This document shows positions 36,501 through 47,050 of a DNA stretch of 64,000 bases, one piece after another; the stretch's first letter is position 1; every line of letters starts with the position of its first letter. The notes beneath the pieces were generated by a model. The model was not told the origin of the DNA. It did not search any database and worked only from the letters and a program-made list of their open reading frames with translations. The translations under genes were made by a program, and so were the position numbers. The stretch comes from Sindora glabra (lineage: Eukaryota; Streptophyta; Magnoliopsida; Fabales; Fabaceae): positions 13,606,713 to 13,670,712 of the forward strand of contig CM035234.1 of the NCBI GenBank assembly GCA_020226215.1, given 5' to 3'.

Positions 36501-39500
36501 TTAGGATTTTTTTTTCTGGTAATTTAGTTCCAAATAAGTATCAAATTGAGTCAAAATTTGAGGAAGTAAAATTTAAATGCAATGCATGTGAAATTTTTGT
36601 TAAATTCTAGATGGAAAATAATTAAGATAGGCAAAGTATTAATAATTGAAAGCATAAGTGGATGACTTGCAACATTTAAAATCATGGGTAAGTTAAGTAA
36701 AAAAGGGTGAAATCATGGGTGACTTGCAATATTTAAATTTTAGAAGAGAAATCTTCAATAGAATTAGAATTTTTTTTTTTAAAAGTAATTTAGGTCCTAA
36801 GTGTCAAATTAATTCAAAATTTGACGAAGTAAAATTCAAATGCAATGTATGTGAAATTTCTGTTAAATGTTGGATGGAAAATAATTAAGGTAGGTAAAGT
36901 GTTAATAATTGAAAGTACAGGTGGGTGACTTATAACATTTAAAATCACGAGTGAGTTAAGTGGAAAAAGGTGAAATTACATGTGTACAAAGTGTAATTTT
37001 CTCCTATAATAACAAATAAACCTATGGAAATAGCTACTCTTAATTGTATTTTTCTTTTTTATTTTTTTGTTACATTGCCAAACTCCTTTCTTTTTTTTTC
37101 ATATATTTTTTTCCTTTTTTTTACTAAAGCTTAAAAAAATAATTAAAAATAAATACACCTAAATTCTATATCATTGGCAAATTAACTTCTTTGAGGTTGC
37201 CAAGTGCGGTATAACCCATCCATATGATAGATGATATTGCTTTGATACCATTTTGAAAAATATGGTTAAGTTTCAGAGGTAGGAGTAGAGATAGGCTAGG
37301 GGCTTGTTTGGTATAATGATGAAAATAATTGATTATTGATTGATTATAGTGTATAATAATCTTAATTTTTCTTTCACTAATGACATGACTTTTAATAATT
37401 TTTTTCTTAAAGATTATTGGTTTAAAAACTTTTACTAAGAGAAAAATCATAATTAAAAAAAAAATAAAGCATAAAAGATAGTTTCTTATTTAATCATGAT
37501 TTTTCTCTCACTGAAGGTATTTAAGACCAATTCGCTCTAAAAAAAATTGATTATCATTGTTAAGAGAAAAGAGAGAATTCTAAGGCCATATCCTTGATTG
37601 AGGTAGGCAATATCTATTTATAATAAAGTATATACATAGGGTTATAATAAGTAGGCCTAGAGACCATATTCACTAGCCTATCTTGGCTTATAATAACTAA
37701 GCTACTAGTATTCCCTTTCAAGTTGGATTATAAATATCAAACATGTCTAACTTGTTACAAATGTTAACCCATTTTCTTAGAAGAGCCTTAGTAAGAAAAT
37801 TAATAAATTATTCCTCAATTGTTATGTGTTGAAGATCAATAACTCCTCTTAAAAGTTTTTGCCTAACAAAATGGTGATTAATCTTTACATGCTTGGTCTG
37901 TTCATTGAACACGGGATTCGCGACAATGTGAGTGGTAAATCAATTATCATATCATAATTGCATAATTCTAGATGAAATAATCCCAAGTTGATGAATAAGA
38001 TAAGAAAGTCACACAAGTTCAACAGTAGCATTAATGACTCGATATTTAGATTTTGCACTGGATTGAGATATCATTGCGTGTTTCTTATTTTTTCAAGATA
38101 CAGAATTTTCACCAACAAACATATAGTATCCTGAAGCAGATCTTCTATCCACTGGACACCTTGTCCAGTCAATATTAGAAAAACCTTCAATTTTACAGTG
38201 ATCATGATCCTTATATAATATTCCATACCTAGGTTCCTTTTTTAAATATTTGAAAATATGTATAATTGCATTCAAATGAGAGATTCTTGGAGAATTCATG
38301 AATGGACTTATTATACTTACTAGAAAAGTAATGTTAGGTCTTGTAATAATAAGATAATTCAATTTTTCCACCAATATTTTGTAACATCCTGGATCTTCTA
38401 GTAATTCTAAATCTTTCGATCAAAGCTTAACATTCACAATCATATGGTTGTTACATAGTTTTGAACCAAACAAACCAATTTTCTTTAAGAGGTTAAGAAC
38501 ATATTTCTTTTGTGAGAGAAAAATTCCTTTATTATCTCAAGTGATCTCAATGATTAGGAAATATTGAAGTTGTCCTGGGTCTTTAGTTTAAAACTTGGAC
38601 TGAAGAAAGTTTTTTAATTTCGACATTCCTAACTAATCACTATTAGTAATCATAATGTCATCCACATAAATAGTAAAAAAAATATACCCAAAATTTGAAT
38701 GTCTGTAAGACATATAATGATCGTGGTCACTCTTCATACTAAATTCTATTATCACATCACTAAATCTGCTAAGCCATGTCTAAGCAGATTGCTTCAAGCC
38801 ATGCAAAGACTTTTAAAATTGGCATAACTTTTCTTTCTCCTTCTAAGGAGATTTCTCCATATAAACTTCCTCAAGCAAATCACTATGAAGAAAAGCATTT
38901 TTAATATTAAGTTGATGAAAAACTTAGTGTTGAGCGGTAGCCAAAGAGACAAACAAGTGAATAAATGTAATTTTAGCAATAAGAGAAAAAGTTTTAGAGT
39001 AATTAACATAATAGGTTTGTGCATAATCCTTAGCCATTAAATGAGCTTTTAATTGTGTAATTGAACCATTTGGATTGACTTTTGATTGTATACACCTAAT
39101 TGCACTTAATAGATTTTCTACCACTTGGTAAGGGTACAAAATCCCAAGTATTATTAGCTTTAAGAGCTAGCATCTCTTCATTGATAGCAATATGGCACCC
39201 ATCATAAGGAAGAGGCATTGTAACATTTTTAGGAAGAATAATATGATCCAGAGGAACAATAAAAGGTTTGGAAGACACAAATGAGGAGGAATATGACACA
39301 AATTTAGAGATAGAATAAGTAGTATGACTACCTTTTTATGTGCAATTACAAATACATTTGCAATGAGCAATATGAACATCAAGGTTGGAGGGTAGAGGAA
39401 CAAGATCTTTTGAGGAAAAAGTCATTGGTAGAGGAGATGAAACAGATGGCTGGTTAGCCATTGGTGTGGCACTTGATGCTTCAGCAATAATGGAAGGAGT

Positions 39501-42500
39501 TGCTATAGTTATGGGTATTCATTTTCTATGAGAATAAATAAACTTAATGGAAGGGCAGAGCTATTGTTGGAGAGAGGAGTATTGACAAGCAGAAGGAATA
39601 GAGTACACAAAGAAACGATCATCAATAGACTCCAACTCAAGTAAGGAACCAATAAGTGTAGAAGAATCAAAGAAAGGAATCAATTCAAAAAAGTAACTCA
39701 AATAAGGAGAACAACAACAATAACCTTTTTGAGTACAAGAATATTCAAGAAAAATACATTTTAGAGACCAAGGGTCCAGTTTGGAATCCTGAGATTGATA
39801 ATCATGAACAAAATAAGTATAATTAAAGATTCGTGAAATGAGAGAACAATGGTTGAGAAGGAAACTAGAGAGAATAAAGTATCTGACCAACTGAATAAAG
39901 CATTTTATTAATTAGCAAACAAGCTATAAAAATTGCTTCTACCCTAAATGCCTTAGTTATTTTCATTTGGAATAGGAGTGCTTGTGAAACCTCTTGTAAA
40001 TGACAATTTTTTCGTTTGGCTACCCTATTTTGTTATGCAATAATTGTATAAGAAGATTGATATATAATACCATGCCCGAATAAATATGAAGAAAACTAGG
40101 TAGAAAAATATTACTTAACATTATTATTGTGCAAGTTTTGGATAAAAGTATGAAAGTGATTCATAATCTCAGCATGAAAAGTACAAAAAATATCAAATAA
40201 TTTAAAACAATTTCTCATTAAATAAACTCAAGTAATTTTCAAATAATCATCAATAAATATAATAAAATAACAATAATCAAGTTTGGATATAATTGGACAA
40301 GAACACTAAACATCAGAATAAATTAACTTGAAAGGGGATGTAACTCGTTTATTAGGGATGTAATCTGTTTATTGACACTAGGAATATAAAATTGACGATG
40401 TTGTTTAGCAAATTGACACCATTCACAATCAAAATGCAAAATAAAATTTAAATTAGGACATAATTTCTTTAAGGATGATAAGAAAGGATGACCTAAGCGG
40501 CAATGCAACTAGTATAGAGTGACAATGGCAATGGCAACAGGCTAAGGGACAGGTTGAGGAAAGCTCCCATCAAGCATGTACAGTCCATTAAATTCATATC
40601 CTATCTCAAGAATCTTCTTTATCAAAAGATTTTGAAAAATACAATAACCAAGAAAGAAGAAAATATCACAATTATAAGTATGTGTAATTTGATTAATAGA
40701 AAGTACGTTGAAAGGAAATTTAGGAAGACACAAAATATCAATTAGAGAAATATTAAAAGTAACATTGATTGTACCACTCCTACTAATAGAATCAGTGGAG
40801 CCATTTGCGAAAGTAATAGAGGACGATAAGGATTTAAAAGAAAAGAAAAGAAGATATTTATGTCACCTGATATATGATTAGTGGCTCTAGAGTCAATTAT
40901 CCATCAAGATTGGGAATTAGAAAGGTATGTAGTAAGATTACCTGTTTAAATCAAAGTAGTAGTAAATATAGTGGAAGGTGGATGTTAGGAAAGCTGAATC
41001 AAGTGATTATATTCATTTTTAGTAAGGTTATATGCTTAGACTCTAGTGTAGGAGTACTTGTAGTAGCATATGCAAACCAAGATGGTGTAATATACTGTCC
41101 AATTAACTTGGGACAAGTTTTTTTCCATATGGCCAAGTTCCTTATAGTAATAACAATTTTGGTGGAATCAATGTTGAGCGCATTATGACCTCTACCTTTA
41201 CCTTCTCTATCACCATTACCACCGTGATCGACTCAAGTACTATAACTAACTTAGGTAAAGGAGTCAATCGAAGAAGTAATTGAGAAAGCAAATGCATCTC
41301 TTGGACTACTCAAAGAACATGAGAAAAAACAAATTGCTAGAGTTAATTGCTCAGTACTAGATAGGATTTGCTAGTGAATAGGATTAAGTTCAAGAGGTAA
41401 AGCCATAAGAAGAGATAAAGCAACAAATTATTCTTGTTGAGTGCGCATTGCCTTGATATCATCAATAATAGGAAGAAGACTATCCCATTGCTCATAGGTT
41501 TTTTCTTCCACTCAGTATAAATTTGAGGCATAGTTTGTCCTCGCCTATCTTGTTGAAATAAAGATACACATAAGTCATAGATGTGACTTAAATTATCTTT
41601 ACTGGAAAAAAGAGATTTACGGAATGTCCACAAATCTTTGATTGTGTTGCAATGTTCACATTTTTTTTTTACCTCCTTGTCCAAGTGATTAGATCTACCA
41701 AGACCCTTAAAAAAATATTCAATAGATTTTTTTTAAAGAAAGATATTCCCGTTTGTCAATATCGAGTTTTTGATTGGTTATTTTCACAATAGTCGGAATT
41801 AAATCAAAGAAGAGGGATTTAAAGTTTGCATATTCTCACCCAAACTAGAACTAGATTCCTAGTTTCCCCATTTTAGTGAAAAAACAGATAATTGAAAACA
41901 TACCAGAAATATCAAATTACTTACAAAACTGCAGCCAAACAATGTTTAGATTACAAACCAAGCACATAGGGAGGTATGGAAGTTGTTGCCCAACACCACG
42001 GAGGAAGCGCGTTGATGGAGGGAGTTACATGTGCCATCATGTGCTGAAAGAATGCTCTGCATGTGGTGCTCACGTGCCACAGGAAAACTCACATGTACTG
42101 CATGCGCCATTCATAGAAGGTTGCTATACATTGATGTAGCCACCTCTCAACCCAGAATGGAAAATGGACCTCTAAATCCCCTCCAATCATGTCAAACAGC
42201 CATGTTGCTATTCACCACACAGTCTGTCTGTTGTTGTGTTCTTACACAAATGCTGTGTCCAACCTAAAAACTTGACCTTAAGTTGCTACTAGTATCACCA
42301 TGACCTAATAACGCATAAAAAAAGGGGGAAAAAAAGAGAGGAAAGAGGAAGAAGCTTAGGATGTTTTGTTCTATTCCCCCCCCCCCCCTTCCTCTTGATT
42401 TGCATAGAAAAAGATACCTAAATAACTCTAGATACCATGTTAAGAGAGAAGAGATAATTGTAAGGCTATATCCTCAACTGAGGTAAGCAACATCTATTTA

Positions 42501-45500
42501 TAATAAAATATCTACATAGGATTACAATAGGTAGACTCGCAGCCCATGGTTCACTAGCTTATCTTCGCCCATAATAACTAAGCTACTAACAATTATCATA
42601 AGTTGTGTCAAATATAAAATCATGATTTAATACTCAAATCTATCAACAATCAATTATTTTTATTGTTGTAATTCTATTGCTATACCAAACAAGTCCTAGA
42701 GAGAGTAAGAAAAAAATACTAAAATATTATTGACTGAATAAAGGCCTGGATTGTTACATAGGACATTAACACTTTATTTATATGGAGCTCTTAAGAAACA
42801 TAAAAGACTTTAATACACTTAATGTTGGATGCAAGACAAGTAAACACATAACATAATTTAAAATCAATAATAATCAATCTAAGATATATCTTAATATAAC
42901 TTAATATTCAATCTGAGATAATTTCCTATTATAACATAATTCTAACAATAGCTTTAAGTGGAAGAATGAGATATGATTGATGCACTCATATTATCAGAAT
43001 TTAGTTTACAAGTTTGAACATACAATTGCATGCACTCTTATATTAATCATCTGGAATTTAAGGAATTGGCATTTAATTTTTCATTTAGTATCATCAAAGA
43101 GGTCACACCATGCAAAAAGCATAATGATTTGGGGCATTGTCTTTCCTGCTTTGTTGACCAAAAAAAAAAAAAAGGTCATTGTAGAGTCACTTCTCTGTCT
43201 TAATGATTAAGAAAGCTAATCTAAGGAAAAAAATGTTGCTAAGTTGACAATGGTTGTCTGCAGACAGTTCTAAGGAGAGGCTCAACCCCCTTTGAATCAT
43301 ATTACTTGCCATCTGGTGGAAAAGTTTCCTCTGATTCTGCCAATTTTCCACTTGAGCCACTGTTAAGCAACTCATCATACAATGGAGAATCTGGTAACAT
43401 TTGGACTTATTTTCTTTTGGACATTCCTCGTGGTGCAGCTGGAGGAAATATCCATGTAAGGCTATCCTCAGAGGAAAAGATCAACTATGAAGTATATACT
43501 AGATTTGGTGGATTACCATCTCCTGATAGCTGGGATTATTATTATGCTAACACGACAAGGAGAAGCAATCAATCTATGTTTTTTGTGTTATATGATTCAA
43601 GCGACAAGAAGGTTGATTTTTATATTGTATATGCTAGAGAAGGAACTTGGGGTTTTGGTCTGAGATATCTCAATACAAGCAATGGTTCCTCAAAGGGGCA
43701 GACCATCATGTCTCTCTCACTTGAACGATGCCCAAAACGATGCTCGTCTCATGGGGACTGTAAATTTTCTTTTGATGCTAGTGGCCTGACATCATACAGG
43801 TTTATGCTCAACCTTTTGCTTATTCTTTTGAACATATCTGTTCTAATTACTTCCATTTTTTCCTCTAGCTTTCTAATGAGGCATCATAGAAAGAATTGGA
43901 TGCCAAATGTTGGAGTTTCCATATTGCATGTCTAGATAATTTTCTTCAATATTGAGTGGATTTTCTCAACTAAAATGTTTATTTGTTTGGCTCCAGCTTC
44001 TGTTCTTGTGATCGAAACCATGGAGGCTTTGACTGTAGCATTGAGATCGTATCACACCAAGGTGATTGTTCATTTTATTTGTGCAATTATCTTGGTCCAA
44101 CTCTTACTGTATTTTGTTCACCATGTTCTCTTTCTAATTTTATCTGATTGGCACTTTTTTCTTTATCTTCTGTACGTGCGCTTGTTAGATTGTTGTTTTA
44201 TGCTATTTTCCTTGTTCTCTGGAGAAGTAGTTGTGATTCTTCAAAGTCAAGTCTCCAATGAGGAACACTAACCATTGAATTAATTGTCTAAACATATAAA
44301 ATTTTGATTCAAATATGCTTTAAATGGCTCTGCACTTCAGTCTGTCAAGTTTAACATTTTCTGTTAAATTTAGATTTAATATATTCTGTAATATTTTATA
44401 TCATTTTTTCTCCTTAATCCACTCGTTGAAAATTTGTGTAGGGCATATCAAGCAATCAATTTTTCTTATTGCTTCAAATGCTGCAGCCATACTTCCTGCA
44501 TTTTGGGCCCTTCGGCAGAAGGTGGTTCTTTCCCTTTCTTGTTCTCTCCTATGTTCCTTTATTTTTCTTTATTTCTATATTGACAACGAGCTTTGGATTC
44601 TGAAATAAAAGACAGAATGTAATGAACCTTTCTTGAATTTTGAAAAAATGGTTCCAAACTTCTAATATCCTCTATTTTGCCCGTAATGAAAATTTATGTT
44701 GTCATCTAAGTATCTAGAGATATATAAAAACTTACATGTTAAGTGGACAAAGATGAAGAATTATATGATTTTAAGTTAAAAAATTAACAATCTAATGACA
44801 AAAGGATTTTTCTATTAAATTTTAACTTCAAAAGCATCAAAGCTTCAGTAGTGGATATGATCTGAGCCAGTTCTTTGACACAGTAAAATTCTGATGTAGT
44901 ATGTAGTTTCTGTATTGCCATGTTTATGCAGGCATGGGCTGAGTGGGTTTTGTACACAGCAAGTGGAATTTCCAGTGGAATATATCATGCTTGTGATGTC
45001 GGCACCTGGTGTCCATTGACATATAATGTCTTACAGGTTAGAGCTCTTCATCCAGCATTCTTTCTTTAACTCTTAACAAATAAAGGATGGTTTAGAACTA
45101 AAAACCTTTCTGAGATGAGATGGAGAAAGTGATTGGTCAGTAATGTAGCTGCAACAACTTACGAGCCTTGCTAAACCCGGGTAATTTGACTGCCTAATTT
45201 GATAAATTATGCTGTGGATGTATGTAAATGGCCTTAATTGGGAAGCTATAGTGAGATCCAAACAAAAGAATCTATGTAAATATGGTGGATTTGCTTATTT
45301 TTCTGGCAATGTACTGTCTGGACTTTCAATTTCTTTATTGAAAATGTTTCAGTTCATGGACTTCTGGCTCTCTTTCATGGCTGTGATTAGCACTTTTGTT
45401 TACCTGGCTACCATCGATGAAGCATTCAAGAGGGCAATTCACACAGCTGTAGCTATCCTTACAGCCCTCATGGCCTTAACTAAGGCGACCAGGTACATAA

Positions 45501-46609
45501 GACAATTCTATAGGTGTTTAGAATTGAAGACAGTAATATGATATTGCCCGTTGTATATCTATGTTGAATCATGCAGATCTTCCAATATTCTTCTTGTGAT
45601 GGTGATTGGTGCTCTTGGGCTTCTAATTGGGTGGTTGATAGAGATCTCCACAAAGTACCGATCACTTTCCTTTTCAATTGGATTCTCCTTGAATTTTCTT
45701 CACAGGTGATTTTCTGTATTTTAGATAACTGATTTGTTTTACCGCATGGTATAGATTTACGCAAAGGGTAGTTTGTTCACAACTGCACATTAATCACCCC
45801 CTAATTCTAGCAGTCAACCAATTTACTGATGTCTTCATCAATTTACCTTCAATTAGCAGGTGTTTCCATAACTACCGTAAATCTCATGTAGGTGTCAACT
45901 GTATTAGTTATTTTCAATCCAGACCTTGTCAAATACAGTATTGGTTTAATCAGAGTTTTATGCTATATTGTGTGGTTGAGCTTTTAAGCTAAAAGATTCT
46001 TGTGAATCACTGCCAGAATAGAGTTAATATATTGATTACTATTGAAATTAAGTATGGCGGATGTCCACTGCAGCTGGCAAGCAACTAGGCAATGGCTCAA
46101 TGGTCTTGTCAAGGCACTTTTGAGACGATATCGGTGGGGTTTTGCATTGGCTGGTTTTGCAGCATTGGCCATGGCAGCAACAAGCTGGACACTCGAATCT
46201 AGTGAAAACTATTGGATTTGGCATAGGTATTACAAAATCACTACTCCTCAAAGTAATGCCACTTGCACATATTATGTCTCACACTCTACACATGGCACAA
46301 TCCAATTGAAGCTAGTTCAACCTATTTGGATTGGATGGGGCCTTTTGATTCAAATTGTGCCATGAGTACAAATGTGAGGGAATCATGTGTGCAAAAAGCA
46401 TTTTTCCTCTCATTTGTCTTGGCTTTTTCTGAGGCTCATGTTTGCTCTATGAAATCCTTTTCAGCATTTGGCATATCACAATATACACATCTTCCTTCTT
46501 CTTCATTTGTTCAAAAGTAAATAACACTGATAGGGATAACCAGCTACCCAGAAATGAAAGCTATGCGCTGACTCGTCAGGATTCATTTTCAAGTCCAAGA
46601 GGTGACTAG
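30503..46609 (+). CDS. TMEM8-family (CREST superfamily) EGF-domain membrane protein, 14 exons
   Basis: Exons: 30503-30695, 31877-31935, 32142-32259, 32790-32863, 33010-33078, 33715-34317, 43264-43799, 43997-44061, 44442-44521, 44932-45036, 45353-45492, 45577-45705, 46074-46226, 46465-46609 (stop TAG). All introns are GT-AG and phases agree, giving 822 residues without a stop. Seen: a hydrophobic signal peptide (about 15-33), a Cys- and N-glycosylation-rich ectodomain, an EGF-like module with Cys 528, 532, 538, 553, 555 and 564 (C-x-C-x8-C ending), then about seven membrane spans. CREST motifs are present: S614-x3-H618-x2-D621, D637, and H774-S-I-W-H778. Known: CREST proteins are putative metal-dependent membrane hydrolases, and human TMEM8A/PGAP6 is a GPI-specific phospholipase A2. 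Inference: a plasma-membrane or secretory-pathway lipid hydrolase; plant substrate unknown. Odd: intron 6 is 8.9 kb, filled by nested transposons, yet exons and splice sites are intact. Frames inside introns (30585-30800, 31158-31382, 35118-36272) are shadows. Confidence 0.9.
34463..34761 (-). repeat. 3' LTR of the intron-6 LTR element
   Basis: It is a 299-bp LTR. On the + strand it starts TGATAAACATGGTTAG and ends ATTCTAACA. Its uninterrupted GATAGGCTAGAGAGAATG shows what the other LTR looked like before the MITE insertion, which duplicated TAG. Confidence 0.83.
36226..37004. mobile_element. Foldback MITE with a duplicated arm, inside the intron LTR element
   Basis: Inverted ends: left GAAAAAATTACATTCGCCC, right complemented GGAGAAAATTACACTTTGTA; both then carry CACTTAACYCACTYRTGATTTTAA-type sequence and AATARTTAAYACTTT. 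The right arm is present twice in tandem (about 36474-36732 and 36733-36990), each with AGAAGAGAAATCTTCAATAG and GATGGAAAATAATTAAG. Flanking 9-mers TAAAATAA(G) and TATAATAAC are similar, in keeping with a Mutator-type target duplication. Confidence 0.72.
37241..37252 (-). other. Primer binding site of the intron LTR element
   Basis: On the minus strand the sequence TGGTATCAAAGC directly follows the end of the 5' LTR (with a short AA spacer). It resembles the initiator tRNA-Met complement TGGTATCAGAGC with one mismatch. Confidence 0.72.
37558..37710 (-). repeat. 3' LTR of the intron copia element
   Basis: On the + strand it starts TGTTAAGAGAAAAG and ends GCTACTAGTA, where the terminal CA has changed to TA. 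It aligns with 42438-42591 throughout. Confidence 0.82.
38040..41690 (-). pseudogene. Copia gag-pol remnant in intron 6
   Basis: Read right to left. The gag (UBN2-type) block at 41684-41343 includes DLWTFRKSLFSSKDNLSHIY. The post-protease block at 40733-40542 has FPFNVLSINQITHTYNC. The GAG-pre-integrase block at 40508-40323 has HCRLGHPFLSSLKKL and a CEWCQF zinc-type motif. RT starts at 39250-38930 (EEMLALKANNTW, KVNPNGSITQLKAHLMAKDY) and keeps a YVDD box near 38670. RNase H lies at 38374-38093 (ITRPNITFLVS, IEGFSNIDWTRCPVDRRSAS). Frameshifts and stops separate the blocks, so no full protein can be made. Confidence 0.88.
42378..42389. repeat. Poly-C tract
   Basis: A run of about 12 C in the untranslated leader of the intron copia element, close to its primer binding site. 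Unusual in such AT-rich DNA, and likely a length-variable homopolymer. Confidence 0.8.
42438..42591 (-). repeat. 5' LTR of the intron copia element
   Basis: On the minus strand it begins TGTTAGTAGCTTAGTTATTA and ends CTCTTAACA, next to the primer binding site. Compared with the 3' LTR there are scattered substitutions only. Confidence 0.84.
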
Positions 46610-47050
46610 GGAATATTTGTTGTGCAAGCGGTTTAGAAAAAGTGGGTCAGGGTGGTGGATTTTGCAGGACTTACTTGTGTTAAAATGAGTTCATGAGAAG
46701 GGCACCTGCAGAATTGTGAAGGCCAACATTGTATAGGATAAAGAAAATTTATATATATAATTATTTTATGACTGCTGACTTGAAGAGGAAATCATCCTAG
46801 GAGCAAGTTTTTGGTGGCAAGTATTGACACAATAATCAAGCAAAGCAGTCTGTTGTTGTAAATTCTTTTCTGCACAAGGTTTGCTGCAGCAATTCTTTCT
46901 TCTAAGGATATTTTCCACAATGTCTGTCTGAAGGTAGGAGAAAGAATTAGTGGGGGAATATATGGCTCCTGATGAGATTTGGTCATATGTAACTATAATT
47001 TAGAATGTAATTTGCTTTTAAATTGTGTCGCATTTGTAGAATTTTTGATA
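46610..47050 (+). other. Probable 3' UTR of the TMEM8-like gene
   Basis: Sequence after the stop codon stays less AT-rich than the following intergenic DNA until about 47050. No canonical AATAAA with a clear cleavage site can be fixed, so the end is approximate. The short frames at 46792-46986 (minus) and 46263-46520 are not genes; the second overlaps intron 13 and exon 14. Confidence 0.45.

Larger units (their letters stand above)
37558..42591 (-). mobile_element. Ty1/copia retrotransposon inside the Tourist MITE
   Basis: Full-length minus-strand element of 5.03 kb. The 5' LTR is 42438-42591 and the 3' LTR 37558-37710 (about 154 bp each; shared CTATTTATAATAAA, AATAACTAAGCTACTA). The primer binding site TGGTATCTAGAGT lies at 42425-42437 and a purine tract (TTGAAAGGGAA) at 37711-37723. 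It is flanked on both sides by ATTATCAT, longer than the 5 bp normal for copia. Gag-pol is recognisable in order but broken. LTR layout, binding site and protein remnants resemble the copia element at 7390-11678, so both belong to related families. Confidence 0.9.
37300..42696. mobile_element. Tourist-like MITE, split by a copia insertion
   Basis: Terminal inverted repeats GGGCTTGTTTGGTATA (left) and GGACTTGTTTGGTATA (right, complemented) continue into AATAATTGATT. It sits in the 5' LTR of the intron LTR element and duplicated TAG (37297-37299 and 42697-42699); the sister LTR carries the empty site. A three-base duplication and GGSCYTGTTTGG-type ends fit PIF/Harbinger Tourist elements, though their usual target is TWA. 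Without the copia insertion it is about 360 bp. Confidence 0.82.
34463..42947 (-). mobile_element. Non-autonomous LTR retrotransposon in intron 6
   Basis: The 3' LTR at 34463-34761 (299 bp) matches the 5' LTR, now split into 37254-37299 and 42700-42947 (294 bp). Shared blocks include AGATAGGCTAGAGAGA, ATACTAAAATATTATT, CTCTATTTATA/CTTTATTTATA, GAGCTCTT and CTAAGATA. On the minus strand the LTR runs TGTTAGAATTA to ..TCA. A primer binding site TGGTATCAAAGC is next to the 5' LTR (37241-37252) and a purine-rich tract (AAAGGGGAG) is next to the 3' LTR. The interior without its MITE is about 1.7 kb and shows no gag or pol motif, so this is a LARD/TRIM-like non-autonomous element. Flanks ACTGT and ATAGC do not match, so no target duplication is visible. 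The plus-strand frame at 35832-36272 is fortuitous. Confidence 0.82.
34318..43263 (+). other. Intron 6 of the TMEM8-like gene, transposon-filled
   Basis: The intron runs from the donor after ...GTACTTCAG (GTGGGA) to the acceptor TCTGCAG before ACAGTTC. Of 8946 bp all but about 460 bp belongs to transposons (34463-42947). The native parts are 34318-34462 and 42948-43263. Exon 6 ends and exon 7 starts in phase 0, so correct removal keeps the frame. All LTR elements inside lie antisense to the gene. Confidence 0.88.

Noticed and set aside
43975..44608. Frames at 43975-44271 and 44324-44608 as separate small proteins
   Set aside because: They cover exons 8 and 9 of the TMEM8-like gene in the wrong frame plus intron sequence.
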